DNA of 64,000 nt from Cladocopium goreaui (GCA_947184155.2 CAMXCT020001684.1:1-64000), one strand, 5' to 3'. Counted from the stretch's first letter, positions 1 through 12,110 are shown. Made by a program: numbers and translations. The notes: generated by a model from the sequence alone, not told the origin.

Positions 1-3000
1 CCGAGATCTCACCATCCAAAGTTGAAATTGCAGGTTTTTGAAAAGAAACCACAAAAGGAAAATGGGATGAGAAAAGAAATAATCCACGATCTTACCATTC
101 AAAGTTCAATCTTGCAGGTTTTTGAAAAGAAAGCTGCGAAAGGAAAAGGAGATGAGAAAAGTATAGAAAAGTAGGAATCCAAGATCGACCATCCAAAGTT
201 CATTTTTGCTAGTGCTGTGCTAGGACAGTTGGGCAAAACTATAGATAGAATATCCTCTAGAACCATGAAAAGACTGATTTTTTAAAGGATGCTTGGAGTT
301 GAGCATGTATTTGTGGTGTTCCCTGCCCCTTCCTCCACATCTACCCATCCAAAGTTCATTCTTGGAGCTGTTTGAAAGCAAGCTTTAAAAGGAAAATGGC
401 ATTAAAAAAAGTAGGAATCCAAGATCTTACCATCCAAAGTTAAAATTGCAGGTGTTTGAAAAGAATCAACAAAAGGAAAATGGGATGAGAAAAGAAGAAA
501 TCCACGATCTCACCATTCAAAGTTCAGTCTTGCAGGTTTTTGAATAGAAAGCCGTGAAAGGAAAAGGAGATGAGAAAAGTACAGAAAAGTAGGAATCCAA
601 GATCGACCATCCAAAGTTCATTTGTGCTAGTACTGTGCTAGGACAGTTGGGCAAAACTATAGATAGAATATCCTCTAGAACCATGAAAAGACGGATTTTT
701 TTAAGGATGTTTGGGATTAAGCATGTATTTGTGGTGCTCCCTGCCCCTTCCTCCACATCTACCCATCCAAAGTTCATTCTTGGAGTTGTTTGAAAGCAAA
801 CTTTAAAAGGAAAATGGCATCTAAAAAGTAGGAATCCAAGATCTTACCATCCAAAGTTGAAATTGCAGGTTTTGAAAAGAAACCACAAAAGGAAAATGGG
901 ATGAGAAAAGAAATAATCCACGATCTTACCATTCAAAGTTCAGTCTTGCAGGTTTTTGAATAGAAAGCTGTGAAAAGAAAAGGAGACGAGAAAAGTATAG
1001 AAAAGTAGGAACCCAAGATCGACCATCCAAAGTTCATTTGTGCTAGTACTGTGCTAGGACAGTTGGGCAAAACTATAGATAGAATATCCTCTAGAACCAT
1101 GAAAAGACTGAATTTTTAAAGGATGCTTGGAGTTGAGCATGTATTTGTGGTGTTCCCTGCCCCTTCCTCCACATCTACCCATCCAAAGTTCATTCTTGGA
1201 GCTGTTTGAAAGCAAACTTTAAAAGGAAAATGGCATCTAAAAAGTAGGAATCCAAGATCTTACCATCCAAAGTTGAAATTGCAGGTTTTTGAAAAGAAGC
1301 AACAAAAGGAAAATGGGATGAGAAAAGAAGAAATCCACGATCTTACCATTCAAAGTTCAGTCTTGCAGGTTTTTGAAAAGAAAGCTGCGAAAGGAAAAGG
1401 AGATGAGAAAAGTATAGAAAAGTAGGAATCCAAGATCGACCATCCAAAGTTCAATTTTGCTAGTGCTGTGCTAGGACAGTTGGGCAAAACTATAGATAGA
1501 ATATTCTCTAGAACCATGAAAAGACTGAATTTTTAAAGGATGCTTGGAGTTGAGCATGTATTTGTGGTGTTCCCTGCCCCTTCCTCCACATCTACCCATC
1601 CAAAGTTTATTCTTGGAGCTGTTTGAAAGCAAGCTTTAAAAGGAAAATGGCATTAAAAAAGTAGGAATCCAGGATCTTACCATCCAAAGTTGAAATTGCA
1701 GGTTTTTGAAAAGAAGCAACAAAAGGAAAATGGGATGAGAAAAGAAATAATCCACGATCTTACCATTCAAAGTTCAGTCTTGCAGGTTTTTGAATAGAAA
1801 GCTGTGAAAGGAAAAGGAGATGAGAAAAGTACAGAAAAGTAGGAATCCAAGATCGACCATCCAAAGTTCATTTTGTGCTAGTACTGTGCTAGGACAGTTG
1901 GGCAAAACTATAGATAGAATATCCTCTAGAACCATGAAAATACTGATTTTTTAAAGGATGTTTGGGATTAAGCATGTATTGGTGGTGCTCCCTGCCCCTT
2001 CCTCCACATCTACCCATCCAAAGTTCATTCTTGGAGCTGTTTGAAAGCAAGCTTTAAAAGGAAAATGGCATCTAAAAAGTAGGAATCCAAGATCTTACCA
2101 TCCAAAGTTGAAATTGCAGGTTTTTGAAAAGAAACAACAAAAAGAAAATGGGATGAGAAAAGAAGGAATCCACGATCTTACCATTCAAAGTTCAGTCTTG
2201 CAGGTTTTTAAATAGAAAGCTGTGAAAGGAAAAGGAGATGAGAAAAATATAGAAAGTAGGAATCCAAGATCGACCATCCAAAGCTCATTTGTGCTAGTAC
2301 TGTGCTAGGACAGTTGGGCAAAACTATAGATAGAATATCCTCTAGAACCATGAAAAGACTGAATTGTTTAAGGATGTCTGGGATTAAGATTAAGCATGTA
2401 TTTGTGGTGCTCCCTGCCCCTTCCTCCACATCTACCCATCCAAAGTTCATTCTTGGAGCTGTTTGAAAGCAAACTTTAAAAGGAAAATGACATCTAAAAA
2501 GTAGGAATCCAAGATCGGAATCCACGATCTTACCATTCAAAGTTCAGTCTTGCAGGTTTTTGAATAGAAAGCTGTGAAAGGAAAAGGAGATGAGAAAAGT
2601 ACAGAAAAGTAGGAATCCAAGATCGACCATCCAAAGTTCATTTTGTGCTAGTACTGTGCTAGGACAGTTGGGCAAAACTATAGATAGAATATCCTCTAGA
2701 ACCATGAAAAGACTGATTTTTTAAAGGATGCTTGGAGTTGAGCATGTATTTGTGGTGTTCCCTGCCCCTTCCTCCACATCTACCCATCCAAAGTTCATTC
2801 TTGGAGCTGTTTGAAAGCAAGCTTTAAAAGGAAAATGGCATTAAAAAAAGTAGGAATCCAAGATCTTACCATCCAAAGTTAAAATTGCAGGTGTTTGAAA
2901 AGAATCAACAAAAGGAAAATGGGATGAGAAAAGAAGAAATCCACGATCTCACCATTCAAAGTTCAGTCTTGCAGGTTTTTGAATAGAAAGCCGTGAAAGG

Positions 3001-6000
3001 AAAAGGAGATGAGAAAAGTACAGAAAAGTAGGAATCCAAGATCGACCATCCAAAGTTCATTTTGTGCTAGTGCTGTGCTAGGACAGTTGGGCAAAACTAT
3101 AGATAGAATATCCTCTAGAACCATGAAAAGACTGAATTTTTTAAGGATGTTTGGGATTAAGCATGTATTGTGGTGCTCCCTGCCCCTTCCTCCACATCTA
3201 CCCATCCAAAGTTCATTCTTGGAGCTGTTTGAAAGCAAGCTTTAAAAGGAAAATGGCATTAAAACATAGGAATCCAAGGTCTTACCATCCAAAGTTGAAA
3301 TTGCAGGTTTTGAAAAGAAGCAACAAAAGGAAAATGGGATGAGAAAAGAAGGAATCCACGATCTTACCATTTAAAGTTCAGTCTTGCAGGTTTTTGAATA
3401 GAAAGCTGTGAAAGGAAAAGGAGATGATAAAAGTATAGAAAGTAGGAATCCAAGATCGACCATCCAAAGTTCATTCTTGGAGCTGTTTGAAAGCACACTT
3501 TAAAAGGAAAATGGCATTAAAAAAGTAGGAATCCAAGATCTTACCATCCAAAGTTGAAATTGCAGGTTTTTGAAAAGAAACCACAAAAGGAAAATGGGAT
3601 GAGAAAAGAAATAATCCACTATCTTACCATTCAAAGTTCAGTCTTGCAGGTTTTTGAATAGAAAGCTGTGAAAAGAAAAGGAGACGAGAAAAGTATAGAA
3701 AAGTAGGAACCCAAGATCGACCATCCAAAGTTCATTTTTGCTAGTGCCGTGCTAGGACAGTTGGGCAAAACTATAGATAGAATATCCTCTAGAACCATGA
3801 AAAGACTGAATTTTTAAAGGATGCTTGGAGTTGAGCATGTATTTGTGGTGTTCCCTGCCCCTTCCTCCACATCTACCCATAAGCAAGCTTTAAAAGGAAA
3901 ATGGCATTAAAAAAGTAGGAATCCAGGATCTTACCATCCAAAGTTGAAATTGCAGGTTTTTGAAAAGAAGCAACAAAAGGAAAATGGGATGAGAAAAGAA
4001 GAAATCCACGATCTTACCATTCAAAGTTCAGTCTTGCAGGTTTTTTGAATAGAAAGCCGTGAAAGGAAAAGGAGATGAGAAAAGTACAGAAAAGTAGGAA
4101 TCCAAGATCGACCATCCAAAGTTCATTTGTGCTAGTCCTGTGCTAGGACAGTTGGGCAAAACTATAGATAGAATATCCTCTAGAACCATGAAAAGACTGA
4201 ATTTTTAAAGGATGTTTGGGATTAAGCATGTATTTGTGGTGCTCCCTGCCCCTTCCTCCACATCTACCCATCCAAAGTTCATTCTTGGAGCTGTTTGAAA
4301 GCAAGCTTCAAAAGGAAAATGGCATCTAAAAAGTAGGAATCCAAGATCTTACCATCCAAAGTTGAAATTGCAGGTTTTTGAAAAGAAGCAACAAAAGGAA
4401 AATGGGATGAGAAAAGAAGAAATCCACGATCTTACCATTCAAAGTTCAGTCTTGCAGGTTTTTGAATAGAAAGCCGTGAAAGGAAAAGGAGATGAGAAAA
4501 GTACAGAAAAGGAATCCAAGATCGACCATCCAAAGTTCATTTTGTGCTAGTACTGTGCTAGGACAGTTGGGCAAAACTATAGATAGAATATCCTCTAGAA
4601 CCATGAAAAGACTGAATTTTTAAAGGATGTTTGGGATTAAACATGTATTTGTGGTGCTCCCTGCCCCTTCCTCCACATCTACCCATCCAAAGTTCATTCT
4701 TGGAGCTGTTTGAAAGCAAACTTTAAAAGGAAAATGGCATCTAAAAAGTAGGAATCCAAGATCTTACCATCCAAAGTTGAATTTGCAGGTTTTTGAAAAG
4801 AAGCAACAAAAAGAAAATGGGATGAGAAAAGAAGGAATCCACGATCTTACCATTCAAAGTTCAGTCTTGCAGGTTTTTGAATAGAAAGCTGTGAAAAGAA
4901 AAGGAGATGAGAAAAGTACAGAAAAGTAGGAATCCAAGATCGACCATCCAAAGTTCATTTTTGCTAGTGCTGTGCTAGGACAGTTGGGCAAAACTATAGA
5001 TAGAATATCCTCTAGAACCATGAAAAGACTGAATGTTTAAAGGATGCTTGGAGTTGAGCATGTATTTGTGGTGTTCCCTGCCCCTTCCTCCACATCTACC
5101 CATCCAAAGTTCATTCTTGGAGCTGTTTGAAAGCAAGCTTTAAAAGGAAAATGGCATTAAAAAAGTAGGAATCCAAGATCTTACCATCCAAAGTTGAAAT
5201 TGCAGGTTTTTGAAAAGAAACCACAAAAGGAAAATGGGATGAGAAAAGAAATAATCCACGATCTTATCATTCAAAGTTCAGTCTTGCAGGTTTTTGAATA
5301 GAAAGCTGTGAAAAGAAAAGGAGACGAGAAAAGTATAGAAAAGTAGGAACCCAAGATCGACCATCCAAAGTTCATTTTTGCTAGTGCTGTGCTAGGACAG
5401 TTGGGCAAAACTATAGATAGAATATCCTCTAGAACCATGAAAAGACTGAATTTTTAAAGGATGCTTGGGGTTGAGCATGTATTTGTGGTGTTCCCTGCCC
5501 CTTCCTCCACATCTACCCATCCAAAGTTCATTCTTGGAGCTGTTTGAAAGCAAACTTTAAAAGGAAACTGGCATCTAAAAAGTAGGAATCCAAGATCTTA
5601 CCATCCAAAGTTGAAATTGCAGGTTTTTGAAAAGAAGCAACAAAAGGAAAATGGGATGAGAAAAGAAGGAATCCACGATCTTACCATTCAAAGTTCAGTC
5701 TTGCAGGTTTTTGAATAGAAAGCCGTGAAAGGAAAAGGAGATGAGAAAAGTATAGAAAAGTAGGAATCCAAGATCGACCATCCAAAGTTCATTTTGTGCT
5801 AGTACTGTGCTAGGACAGTTGGGCAAAACTATAGATAGAATATCCTCTAGAACCATGAAAAGACTGATTTTTTAAAGGATGTTTGGGATTAAGATTAAGC
5901 ATGTATTGGTGGTGCTCCCTGCCCCTTCCTCCACATCTACCCATCCAAAGTTCATTCTTGGAGCTGTTTGAAAGCAAACTTTAAAAGGAAAATGGCATTA

Positions 6001-6616
6001 AAAAAGTAGGAATCCAAGATCTTACCATCCAAAGTTGAAATTGCAGGTTTTTGAAAAGAAGCAACAAAAGGAAAATGGGATGAGAAAAGAAGGAATCCAC
6101 GATCTTACCATTCAAAGTTCAGTCTTGCAGGTTTTTGAATAGAAAGCTGTGAAAAGAAAAGGAGATGAGAAAAGTACAGAAAAGTAGGAATCCAAGATCG
6201 ACCATCCAAAGTTCATTTTGTGCTAGTACTGTGCTAGGACAGTTGGGCAAAACTATAGATAGAATATCCTCTAGAACCATGAAAAGACTGATTTTTTTAA
6301 GGATGTTTGGGATTAAGATTAAGCATGTATTGGTGGTGCTCCCTGCCCCTTCCTCCACATCTACCCATCCAAAGTTCATTCTTGGAGCTGTTTGAAAGCA
6401 AACTTTAAAAGGAAAATGACATTAAAAAGTAGGAATCCAAGATCTTACCATCCAAAGTTGAAATTGCAGGTTTTTGAAAAGAAGCAACGAAAGGAAAATG
6501 GGATGAGAAAAGAAGGAATCCACGATCTTACCATTCAAAGTTCAGTCTTGCATGTTTTTGAAAAGAAAGCCGTGAAAGGAAAAGGAGATGAGAAAAGTAT
6601 AGAAAAGTAGGAATCC
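1..6616. repeat. Higher-order satellite array, ~417-bp unit, about 17 copies
   Basis: A block containing 'aagatcgaccatcc' recurs at 184, 599, 1015, 1432, 1849, 2266, 2619, 3038, 3452, 3713, 4104, 4518, 4936, 5353, 5770, 6194 and 6616, so the usual period is 414-424 bp with shortened copies near 2266, 3452 and 3713. Each unit holds four related monomers, anchored by 'ccatccaaagttca' or a close variant, spaced about 156, 85, 83 and 94 bp. The long monomer carries an extra segment including 'ctaggacagttgggcaaaac'. Several short minus- and plus-strand ORFs recur with the unit; they are by-products of the repeat and show no domain. I see no gene here. Confidence 0.95.
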
Positions 6617-7080
6617 AAGATCGAGCATCCAAAGTTCATAATTGAAGGTTTTTGAATGGAAAACTGTGTTTGAAAGGAAGAGTGCATGAGAAAAGTAGGA
6701 ATAGCTGATCTTACCATCCAAAGTTCATTCTCGCAGCTGTTTGAAAAGGAAACTTGGAAGGAAAATGGAAGGAAACAAATTGGAATGCACGATCTTACCA
6801 TCCAAAGTTCATAATTGAAGGTTTTTGAATGGAAAACTGTGACAGGAAAAGGACATGAGAAAAGCAGGAATCAAACTTTGAAAGGAACATGGCATGAGAA
6901 AAGCTGGAATCCACGATCTTACCATCCAAAGTTCACAATTACAGATTTTTGAAGGGAAAAGTGTGAAAGGAAAAGGAAATAAAAAAAGTAGGAATCTACG
7001 TCTACGATCTTACCATCCAAAGTTCATTTTTTGCAGCTGTTTGAAAAGGAAAATTTGAAAGAAAAAAATAAATTGGAAGG
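6617..7080. repeat. Degenerate monomeric edge of the satellite array
   Basis: The 417-bp order is lost here but the monomer persists: 'catccaaagttcat' variants occur near 6629, 6718, 6800, 6921 and 7015, spaced 82-121 bp, each followed by 'tttgaa..ggaaaa..gagaaaag'. This looks like an unhomogenised flank from which the higher-order unit was amplified, as is common at the edges of satellite arrays. Confidence 0.8.
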
Positions 7081-7117
7081 TTTTGAAAAGGAAAGGGAAA
7101 AAAAACACATTTTGAGC

Positions 7118-7248
7118 ATCCTGGAGTAGATTTTGGAATATTCTATCTAGGGGGTCCGAATATATAGTTTAGTATTGGGTCAAAAAACCCTGGGTTTTTT
7201 CAAAAAAAAAACGCCCCCTACGATACGGGATTCTATCTACTCCAGGAT
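7118..7248. mobile_element. Short palindromic element (MITE-like)
   Basis: A perfect 14-bp inverted repeat, 'atcctggagtagat' at 7118-7131 and its complement at 7235-7248, bounds a 131-bp segment. A second internal hairpin, 'aaaaaaccc' t 'gggtttttt' (7182-7200), sits in the middle. It encodes nothing. The size and terminal inverted repeats resemble a non-autonomous DNA transposon, but no target duplication is evident. Confidence 0.5.
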
Positions 7249-7393
7249 TGTTATATATATATATATAAACGTGACATGTCTCATTTTCTTGTGGTAGCCT
7301 TCCCGTTGTACCTCTCCGTTGTAGTTTTCCCCCTTTACCTTGTTGTCAGTCCTTCCGTTTCCGGGTCAAAGTCCTGGAGCCGACTGGCTGGGG

Positions 7394-7742
7394 TATAAAG
7401 TGGCCATTCCAGGTAAAAATGTGTTTTTTCAGGGGTTTTACCTGGACTGGCCACTTTATAGAGGCATTCTCTGTTGGGGAAGGGGGTATAAAGTGGCCAG
7501 TCCAGGTAAAAATGTGTTTTCTCAGGGGTTGTACCTGGACTGGCCACTTTATAGAGGCATTCTCTGTTGGGGGAGGGGGTATAAAGTGGCCAGTCCAACA
7601 TAGATTCTGTTTTTTCAGGGGTTTTACCTGGACTGGCGACTTTATAGAGGCATTCTCTGTTTGGGGATGGGGTATAAAGTGGCCAGTCCAACATAGATTC
7701 CGTTTTTTCAGGGGTTTTACCTGGACTGGCCACTTTATAGAG
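7394..7742. repeat. Four tandem 93-bp palindromic repeats
   Basis: Units start at 7394, 7487, 7580 and 7673. Each begins with 'tataaagtggcca' and contains the reverse complement 'tggccactttata' about 50 bp later, so every unit can fold into a long hairpin. Spacers read 'gaggcattctctgttgggg'. Open frames across the block on both strands (for example 7335-7733 minus) are periodic and are repeat artefacts. Confidence 0.9.
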
Positions 7743-7795
7743 AAGAAGATTTCCCTTGAAAGGGGTCCTCAGGGTGAATGGGGTCCTGGGCAGCT

Positions 7796-8250
7796 CTATA
7801 AAGTGACTTGGATGATGTATCTCATGACTCTATAAAATGCTCTGCCGCAATTTTCTTTCTATAAAGTGCCCTGGATGCAGCACAAATTCTTCTTCTTAAA
7901 GGGCAAGTTTCACTCTATAAAGTGCTTTGCCATGTATACAGCCCCAACAGAAAAATATTGGCCCGAAATAATTGGGGAGACATGTTTCTATAAAGTGGAT
8001 GGTGTGACATATTATGGCCATTCTTTGAAGGGAACCAACGGTCTATAAAATGCATTGCCGCATATATTGAGTCGTTTCCTTGTGGGAAACCAGCCGGGTA
8101 TAAACTGGAAAGCCAACGTTCTAATAAAGTCATCTTCCAGGTCCAAGGGCATGTTTCTCGCGCAAAACACGGCTTTATCCCCCATTGTCGGTATATAAAG
8201 TGGCGACAGGAAACCCACTTTATAAGCGCAAAGGATGTCCACTTTATAGT
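7796..8250. repeat. Dispersed 'tctataaagtg' motif cluster
   Basis: After the four tight repeats the core 'tataaagtg' or 'tataaaatg' continues as isolated copies near 7797, 7830, 7860, 7915, 7988, 8042, 8098 and 8193, with inverted copies ('cactttata') near 8217 and 8240. Spacing is irregular (30-95 bp). It looks like a decayed extension of the 93-bp family. No gene is visible. Confidence 0.65.
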
Positions 8251-8285
8251 GAGCTATACATGGGGGATCAAAACACACCATTCTC

Positions 8286-8520
8286 GGACCACTTTTGGAA
8301 GTTGAGATGTCGAAAAAGTGCACGCCGTTGTGGCGCGAAGCACATTTCGAAGTCAAAAGTGTTAAAAACTGACGGTCTCGGACCACTTTTGGAGGTTCAG
8401 ATGTCGAAAAAGTGTCGAAAAAGTGCACGCCGTTGTGGCGCGAAGCACATTTCGAAGTCAAAAGTGTAAAAAAACTGAGGGTTTTGAGCCTTTTTTGACG
8501 TGAAGATGTCGAAAAAGTAG
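8286..8520. repeat. Tandem ~94-bp repeat ending in a decayed third copy
   Basis: The block starting 'ggaccacttttgga' at 8286 is repeated at 8380; both copies run through 'cgccgttgtggcgcgaagc' and 'ttcgaagtcaaaagtg'. A third partial copy ends at 'gatgtcgaaaaagtag' near 8520. The frames here are shared between copies and show no protein family. Confidence 0.85.
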
Positions 8521-8522
8521 AC

Positions 8523-9150
8523 ACTGATTAACTTAACTAACTTGACTAACTTAACCAACTTCACTAACTTAACTACCCTAACTTCGACGACAACAGAAAC
8601 AGCAACAACAACAACAACAATAACAACAACAACACCAACCACAACAACAACAACAACTACAACTACAACAACTACAATAACTACACAACAACCACAACTA
8701 CAACTACAACTAGAACTACAACTACAACAGCTACAACAACAACAACAGCAACAACAACAACAGCAACAGCAACAGCAACAGCAACAACAACAACAACAAC
8801 TACAACAACAACTACAACTACAACTACAACTACAACTACACAACAACTACAACTAGAACTACACTACAACAACTACAGCTACAGCTACAACAACAACAAC
8901 TACTACAACTACAACTACAACAACTACAACAACAACAACAACTACAACTACTACTACTACTACTACTACACAACAACAACTACAACCACACAACAACTAC
9001 AACTACAACAACTACAACTACAACTACAAAACAACTACAGCTACAACTATATGACTGCAACTACACTACACTAATTACATTACACCACAACTACAACTCC
9101 ACTACGCTACCACTACAACTACAGTTGCAGTACATCACACTACATCCAGC
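8523..9150. repeat. Long compound microsatellite (TTAACTAAC, ACA, CTACAA)
   Basis: About 630 bp of low-complexity sequence begin with a 'ttaactaac' run, pass through (acaaca)n and (cagcaa)n, and end in (ctacaa)n mixed with (tac)n. Long poly-Thr, poly-Gln and poly-Cys frames (8542-8856 plus, 8397-8846 minus) follow directly from the repeat and are not genes. Confidence 0.95.
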
Positions 9151-10330
9151 AGTTGTGGTGAGGTGACCACTGCAACCATTGCAACCATTCCAGCAAACAC
9201 AACTCCAACCACCTTTCGGTCAATCAGTGGCTTCGCTCTGCCATCCCTGATTCACAACAGCCAACTTCTCCTATAGGTTTCCTATTTTTGAAACTTCCGC
9301 CACCGCCTTGTGCGGTACTACTGGTAGAAGAAAATAATACAAAATAGGATATGATATGATATAATATGATAGACGATAGAATAGAATAGAATAGAACATA
9401 TCTAATGCAATATAGATTTTTCACCAAACTTGAACCTGCAACCTTCTGGAAAGTTGAACATGAGATATACAAAACGTATCTGAGATCAACTAATTAAATA
9501 GGGCATGCATTGCTTGGGTGATCTAGCCGCGCTTGCGGCCAGGAACAGTTGTCCCAGCTGGTGCAGCTGCATTGTCGCAGTCGCGAAGTCGCCGGTCCTA
9601 AAGAGTGTGGGTAGGTCAACACACTCGTGTGGCCACCACTGTACCTCAGTTCACTCCAATTGATCAGCCTGTTGGTTGGAAATGGATGGAAATGGTTGGA
9701 GTTGAAATGTTTGCGCTATTCAACACTGGACCAATCTGGACCACCTTTTGGCGCGCAAATCATGCAGTCCCTTGTAAATGTATCAACCGAACAATCTGAA
9801 CAACAAGCGAAACGTCGCACCAGCTGTGAGTAGTTGACCACTTCCCTTAAAATTAAGACTTCCGGGATGTGGCAAAAGCTGCCAGACCCAATATTATTTT
9901 TTAGTGTTTTTCTAGTGATTTTGGAGCGTTTCAGATTAGTGGTGTATAAGAGGGTTTCCTGGAGGTGGGAGAGTGGGAGTGGGCAGGGGAAAAGTAACCA
10001 GCAAAATTGTCAACTGTGGAGTGGCTTGAGACACTTTTTTTCATAAGAATGCTGTCCTTTTTGTGGAATCTCCTTTGAAGAGCCACTGCTTGAACCATTT
10101 TAGCTTGAAGCCTAAGCTACTAGTCACTAGTCACTACTATATAGTCCCTGATACCCCTCAACACCAACATCTTTCGCTCTCAACGGCTTGGCGAAATCCA
10201 CGACAGCAATTTCAAGTTTTCGATCAAATCAAGCAAGCAAACCAAACGGAAAGACAAACAATGAATATTGTTATAATATATAGTGACTATATATAATATA
10301 GTGTAAATTGTATTGTCAGAATCATATATC
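9151..10330. other. Non-coding stretch before the LINE
   Basis: No ORF here has convincing domains or splice context. There is an AT-rich 'gatatgatat' run near 9345-9400. Near 9890-9930 there is a stray fragment, 'ttttagtgtttttctagtg', that resembles the hairpin unit of the inverted repeat at 17954-18951. The 150 bp before 10331 are very AT-rich and formed the insertion target of the LINE. Confidence 0.6.
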
Positions 10331-10349
10331 GTATATATTACATTGTACA
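10331..10349. repeat. Left target-site duplication of the LINE
   Basis: The 19-mer 'gtatatattacattgtaca' is found here and again, identical, at 17716-17734, immediately after the poly-A tail. This pair defines the insertion boundaries. Confidence 0.95.
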
Positions 10350-10424
10350 GCTGTTCCGGCTGCAAGGGGCCGGGGCGTGGCCTCAGGGTCACCTAGGTAG
10401 AGGCCTTCACGGGGCGGAGCGGAC
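10350..10424 (+). promoter_or_regulatory. LINE 5' UTR / probable internal promoter region
   Basis: These 75 GC-rich bases lie between the 5' end of the element and the first ATG of ORF1. LINEs normally carry an internal promoter at this end. I see no defined motif, so the assignment rests on position only. Confidence 0.4.
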
Positions 10425-12110
10425 ATGCAAAGGGTGGTTTGTAGCAAACATCTACCATGGCTTATGTGGCTTATTTTAGTGTCTTTTTGTCATGGGGTAT
10501 CCACCCATACTACCCTTTATTTCTTTGGTTTGCAAAGCCGTCAATTCTTTCAACTTCACCCCAACATTCGGGGGATGAGACAAACTTCCAATCGAAGCCC
10601 ATGGGAAACTCGTAATGGTCGCTCGGGTTTGTCACTGGCTGTGCTGGAGGAATTTCAGATGGCAAGTGGTGAGCCTTGCTCCCATCTTGAAGTGATTTCC
10701 TGCGATCGTCTCCATCAGAACTCCGAAGGCTTCTCCTTTGCCAACATCGCCACAGTCAAAGAACTGGCCTCCCTGCGAAGTCACGGAGCCCTTGTCTTGA
10801 TTGTGAAGGGATATGCTAGGAAGAAAGTCCAAGCCCTGGCGTTTGAGCCTGGAAGAATTGTGGAGTGCATTATCTCAGTTCGAGATCCGTTGCAAACATC
10901 ATATGAGTCAAGGGCATGTACGCTCGTCAATATGGCTTCTGATTCCTCCCTTTTCGTTGAGAAAGCTGAGGGTGAGCAGGAAATCCAGATCGACCAAAAC
11001 CCAAAGATGACTATGTTTTGCGAAATCCGGCAAACAGATGCCACTGAACAGGACTGGCGCGCTTATGGATCCAGCCATGCCATTGATACATATGTGATGG
11101 AAGTGATTAAGTCACTAGAAAAGGACCAGCAGGTGGTGCTCCACAAAACCATGGAAAAACCAGGCTATGTGGCCAAGAAGTTGCAAGTTCCTGAAGAGTC
11201 GCGGGATGATTTGTACCGATTGTCTGGTAGATCATCGGTGCAATTTCGTCCGGCGCGCACTGCCTATGACCCAGCAGAAGATGGAATAGAGATTCTCCGC
11301 CTTCCCGCGCCTGACCTGAAGATTAAAGATGTCTTTGAGCAGGCCTCTCAGGGCAAGTTGGAAGGCTTCCTCGGTGTCTTTGCTTCCCAACATTCAGTGT
11401 ATGCACGGGTTCATCCACAACACCTGGCCAAGGCAAGAAGATTCTGGATGCCTGGAGACACACGCTTCAATGAGCAGAATATCCACATGCAGTGCAAGTT
11501 ACATTTCCGAGTTCAAGGTTTCCCAGCCGGAATCCACATCGACCAAGTCCACGAAGCCCTTCGCCAAGCCAAGTGGAATGTCATTGTGCAGCGAGTCTTG
11601 CACATGTCAGACTTGGCTGTGGCCTTCGTTGCCTCTGACTCGGCGCCGCCCTCACCGAGGATCTTGACATCAGTGGCTACGCTGCACATCGATGAGGCAG
11701 TGAGAAGGCCCCGTGCAATTTCCCAAAGTACTTCCACAGCGCAGGCCTCTACGCCACAGAGTTCTCAAGGATCCTCCTCAGCTAGCCCAGCTTTTCCAGC
11801 TGTGCCCAGATCCTTCCAGCCAAGCAAGTCGCAACCAGTACAAGGAAGCTTGATGACACCGATCGCGGCGAACATTTCCAGCCGAGTTGATAGCCTTGAG
11901 CAGCAGCTAGCGCGTGTCACCAATGAGTTGGAGACAGTTAAGACAGAGCAGAAGAACACATCTGCCCGGTTGGATGACATTGCGAAGAGCCAAGATCGAG
12001 GATTTAGCCAGCTCATGAACGCCATCATGGAGTTGAAGAATGAGAGTAGCTCTCCTGCGATCCCATCTCCGCCCCCTAAAGTACAGAAGCTGACCGGCAA
12101 GGGCAGCTGA
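10425..12110 (+). CDS. LINE ORF1 protein (561 aa)
   Basis: The unbroken frame fills the usual ORF1 position of a LINE, so its likely role is binding element RNA in the ribonucleoprotein. The first ~25 residues are hydrophobic. Residues ~30-400 form a basic/acidic region with no motif I recognise, and no CCHC zinc knuckle is present. Residues ~415-475 are Ser/Pro/Gln-rich. Residues ~486-540 show a clear heptad pattern (for example 'VDSLEQQLARVTNELETV'), a likely coiled coil for multimerisation. The start is the first in-frame ATG after the 5' end; an internal Met near residue 50 is an alternative. The TGA stop overlaps the ATG of ORF2 by one base (TGATG at 12108-12112), which suggests coupled termination-reinitiation. 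Confidence 0.85.
   Translation: MQRVVCSKHLPWLMWLILVSFCHGVSTHTTLYFFGLQSRQFFQLHPNIRGMRQTSNRSPWETRNGRSGLSLAVLEEFQMASGEPCSHLEVISCDRLHQNSEGFSFANIATVKELASLRSHGALVLIVKGYARKKVQALAFEPGRIVECIISVRDPLQTSYESRACTLVNMASDSSLFVEKAEGEQEIQIDQNPKMTMFCEIRQTDATEQDWRAYGSSHAIDTYVMEVIKSLEKDQQVVLHKTMEKPGYVAKKLQVPEESRDDLYRLSGRSSVQFRPARTAYDPAEDGIEILRLPAPDLKIKDVFEQASQGKLEGFLGVFASQHSVYARVHPQHLAKARRFWMPGDTRFNEQNIHMQCKLHFRVQGFPAGIHIDQVHEALRQAKWNVIVQRVLHMSDLAVAFVASDSAPPSPRILTSVATLHIDEAVRRPRAISQSTSTAQASTPQSSQGSSSASPAFPAVPRSFQPSKSQPVQGSLMTPIAANISSRVDSLEQQLARVTNELETVKTEQKNTSARLDDIAKSQDRGFSQLMNAIMELKNESSSPAIPSPPPKVQKLTGKGS

Noticed and set aside
517..6801. Repeated short ORFs ('MNFGW', 'FMVLEDILSIVLPNCP') on the minus strand
   Set aside because: They recur with the satellite period and follow its indels; no domain and no splice context.
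1..7080. CRISPR-like array
   Set aside because: The unit is ~417 bp with internal monomers, there are no unique spacers, and the genome is eukaryotic.
7335..7835. ORFs of 87-138 codons across the 93-bp repeats
   Set aside because: They are periodic in both strands because each unit is a palindrome.
8397..8856. Poly-Gln / poly-Thr / poly-Cys proteins
   Set aside because: Direct translation of a trinucleotide microsatellite in several frames.
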